Below are positions 6,469 to 8,181 of a stretch of 8,181 bases of DNA, piece by piece. Location: the NCBI GenBank assembly GCA_023417285.1, contig JAEZFR010000162.1, positions 1-8,181 on the forward strand, given 5' to 3'. The DNA comes from Bacillota bacterium. Lineage in GTDB: Bacteria > Bacillota > Clostridia > Acetivibrionales > DSM-1351. Below the pieces are notes generated by a model. The model was given only the letters and a program-made list of their open reading frames with translations, was not told the origin of the DNA and searched no databases. The first letter of the stretch is position 1, and the number at the start of each line of letters is the position of its first letter. The position numbers and the translations under genes are program-made.

Positions 6469-8181
6469 TTATTTAGTTTTCTCTATTACCACAAGACAGG
6501 TACTGTCTGGAAGTCTTATTGGATTTCTATTCTCGTCATAAAATTCTATTTTTTGAGTTAATGCTATAGTATACCCCTCCTGCAAGAAGTGCCTAAACTC
6601 AACGATTTTTGCACTATCTCCTAGTACAGAATGTATGAATTGTTTAAAACCACTAGGAGTAAAATATCCAAACTGCTCATTTACCTCGTGAACGTATGAC
6701 TTTTCACCCCATGTATATGTATAAAGAAATTCCATGGCATCATTTACTGGCATTATTACTTCGTTGTGGCTTACTACACTATACTTAATCTCCCTGCCCT
6801 TGAAGTCCTTTGCGTATCTCTCTAGGAACTGCATACCCTCTTCAGACAAGAATCTTATTATACGATTTTGAGAAATTGGTTCAGTCATGATACCATCTCG
6901 AATAATAATTCTTCCACCTTGCGGTAGTATTTCAAACACACTCTTGAATGCCACAGCTAGTGTCTCATGATTAAATTTAGTTCCATTAAATTCAATATAT
7001 GAAAATAGTTCATGCAATATAGAGCAGAAAATAATAGTATCTACACTTCCCCTTTCAATATAATTACACAGGTTAAGTGCATCTCCATATAATACATTCC
7101 AACTCCTATTTTCAATTTGCTTCTTCTTTTGTAAGCTATCAAGTACATTTTGAGCTATATCTACGCCCAGAACCTTTTTATTGGGGTATCTCTCCTCAAT
7201 AATATCCATTAAGGCCCCTCCACCTGGGCCAATATCAACAATACTATCTCCAGTAATATAATCCAGTATCACTTTTTTATAATCAATTGTCTGATTCATT
7301 GTTGAGAGGTATTTCTCCTCTTCATAAAAGCGGTCATACTTATCTCTTCTCAATCCGAATAAATCAAAAAGCAGAATTATTGCGCTTTCATACAGTACAT
7401 CTGATTTCTCGGCTTCAACACAAAAATCAATGAGTTTACTTCCAGCGTCTGAAAAATTGAAGGTAAAGAAAGCAGTGTCATCTAGGTCTTTATTAATAAC
7501 TATAGAATGGGCAACATGTAGATTTTCTTTGTAACAACCATCAAGTATATCCTGATTTGACAAATCCGATAGGTATTTTTCTATAATCCTTTTCTTATAA
7601 ATATTAACTCGTTTTTTGCCTTCATGTTGATAGTAGATTGATTTCATCAAATATTCAAAGCTGATATGTCTTACCTTATCTGAGTCTAAGCCTTGAGAGA
7701 TTATCAATAAAATTTTTATAAATTCTTCGAACGAGAAATCATACAAGGCTGCTTCTACATACCACAAGTCGGCTTTTTTAAAAATATTTTCAATGGTATC
7801 TAGTGTTCTACTATCTCCGAGATGCTTTTGGTACTCCACCGAAAAGTTTTCGCCATTTCGTATGGAGGTGGTCCTCAAGCATCTAATTCTTTCCTTAGTA
7901 CTATAATGTTCTTTAAATTGACCCTTAATAATGTTATCAATTAATTCATTAACCAAATCACTAATATTAATCCATATCTTCTCATCAACCGCTGTAACAA
8001 TACAGTAATTGAGCGCTTTGAGAATGTCCCGGAGCTCATTCGCCGAAATAACTCCACTTTGTATCAAACTATATAGTTTTTCATTGCCAGAGAAGTTAAC
8101 CTCTCCTCTAATGTATTGCCCTATCAGACCATGTGTCAAGATAAGGTCGTGTACTAATCTTCGTTTTTTAACATCTTGCTC
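6469..8181 (-). CDS. Large SAM-dependent methyltransferase-domain protein, 5' end off the window
   Basis: The frame stays open to the right edge: the 14 codons before the in-frame TTG at 8139 read EQDVKKRRLVHDLI without a stop, and that TTG has no Shine-Dalgarno site. The real start therefore probably lies beyond 8181. At least 570 residues are visible. Counting from the TTG as 1, a class I Rossmann methyltransferase domain covers about 285-430: motif I VDIGPGGGALMDI (301-313), acidic GVDIA (325-329, Asp327 for SAM ribose), YGDAL (351-355), VDTIIFCSILHELFSY (366-381) and LPQGGRIIIRDG (405-416). The first 280 residues are mostly helical and I do not recognise them; the last 125 include an FTPSGF segment and a C-terminal strand LVVIEKTK. 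The methyl acceptor is unknown, and no DNA-methyltransferase NPPY/DPPY motif is seen. It is the visible first gene of the operon with SPFH and the NADK-like protein. Confidence 0.8.
   Translation of the reverse strand, partial: EQDVKKRRLVHDLILTHGLIGQYIRGEVNFSGNEKLYSLIQSGVISANELRDILKALNYCIVTAVDEKIWINISDLVNELIDNIIKGQFKEHYSTKERIRCLRTTSIRNGENFSVEYQKHLGDSRTLDTIENIFKKADLWYVEAALYDFSFEEFIKILLIISQGLDSDKVRHISFEYLMKSIYYQHEGKKRVNIYKKRIIEKYLSDLSNQDILDGCYKENLHVAHSIVINKDLDDTAFFTFNFSDAGSKLIDFCVEAEKSDVLYESAIILLFDLFGLRRDKYDRFYEEEKYLSTMNQTIDYKKVILDYITGDSIVDIGPGGGALMDIIEERYPNKKVLGVDIAQNVLDSLQKKKQIENRSWNVLYGDALNLCNYIERGSVDTIIFCSILHELFSYIEFNGTKFNHETLAVAFKSVFEILPQGGRIIIRDGIMTEPISQNRIIRFLSEEGMQFLERYAKDFKGREIKYSVVSHNEVIMPVNDAMEFLYTYTWGEKSYVHEVNEQFGYFTPSGFKQFIHSVLGDSAKIVEFRHFLQEGYTIALTQKIEFYDENRNPIRLPDSTCLVVIEKTK

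Noticed and set aside
6361..6561. Plus-strand 66-codon ORF
   Set aside because: It lies opposite the SPFH start and methyltransferase end and has no ribosome site.

Overview
The window reads as chromosomal DNA of a low-GC Firmicute, most likely a clostridium. The DNA is visibly AT-rich, with many AGA, ATA and TTA codons. Shine-Dalgarno sites are strong, and an exact CtsR heat-shock operator, a regulator confined to Firmicutes, sits before a small heat-shock gene. The genus cannot be fixed from the sequence alone. No tRNA, rRNA, CRISPR array, transposase or phage gene was seen.

Layout. (1) Positions 1-1465, minus strand: the first 488 codons of a gene that runs off the left edge. It fuses an Mbeg1/DUF2974-type alpha/beta-hydrolase domain to a GAF sensor domain. 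(2) 1466-1714: divergent intergenic region with a sigma-A-like promoter, a 12-bp palindrome over its -10 box and a possible 23-codon leader ORF. (3) 1715-3707, plus strand: KDPG aldolase, then a 2-keto-3-deoxygluconate (PfkB-family) kinase. Between them lies a tandem array of five to six units of about 33 bp, each carrying a LacI/CcpA-operator-like core. The array decays toward the kinase. (4) 3708-3836: a long inverted repeat, probably a terminator shared by two convergent transcripts. (5) 3837-4295, minus strand: Hsp20, under a promoter with a CtsR box. (6) 4492-8181, minus strand: a tight three-gene operon read right to left. It encodes a large methyltransferase-domain protein (start beyond the right edge), a soluble SPFH/band-7 protein and a divergent NAD-kinase-like protein resembling mitochondrial NADK2.

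How the genes work together. The kinase and aldolase are consecutive steps: KDG to KDPG, then KDPG to pyruvate and glyceraldehyde-3-phosphate. This is the common end of uronate/pectin catabolism and of the Entner-Doudoroff route. No dehydratase, isomerase or transporter lies in the window. Hsp20 is a separate stress unit. The methyltransferase-SPFH-NADK operon is the best candidate for an undescribed system: a scaffold-type protein with a nucleotide kinase and a SAM enzyme, at gaps of 19 and 2 bases. Its function is not known from the sequence, and any role in NAD metabolism, stress or defence is inference.
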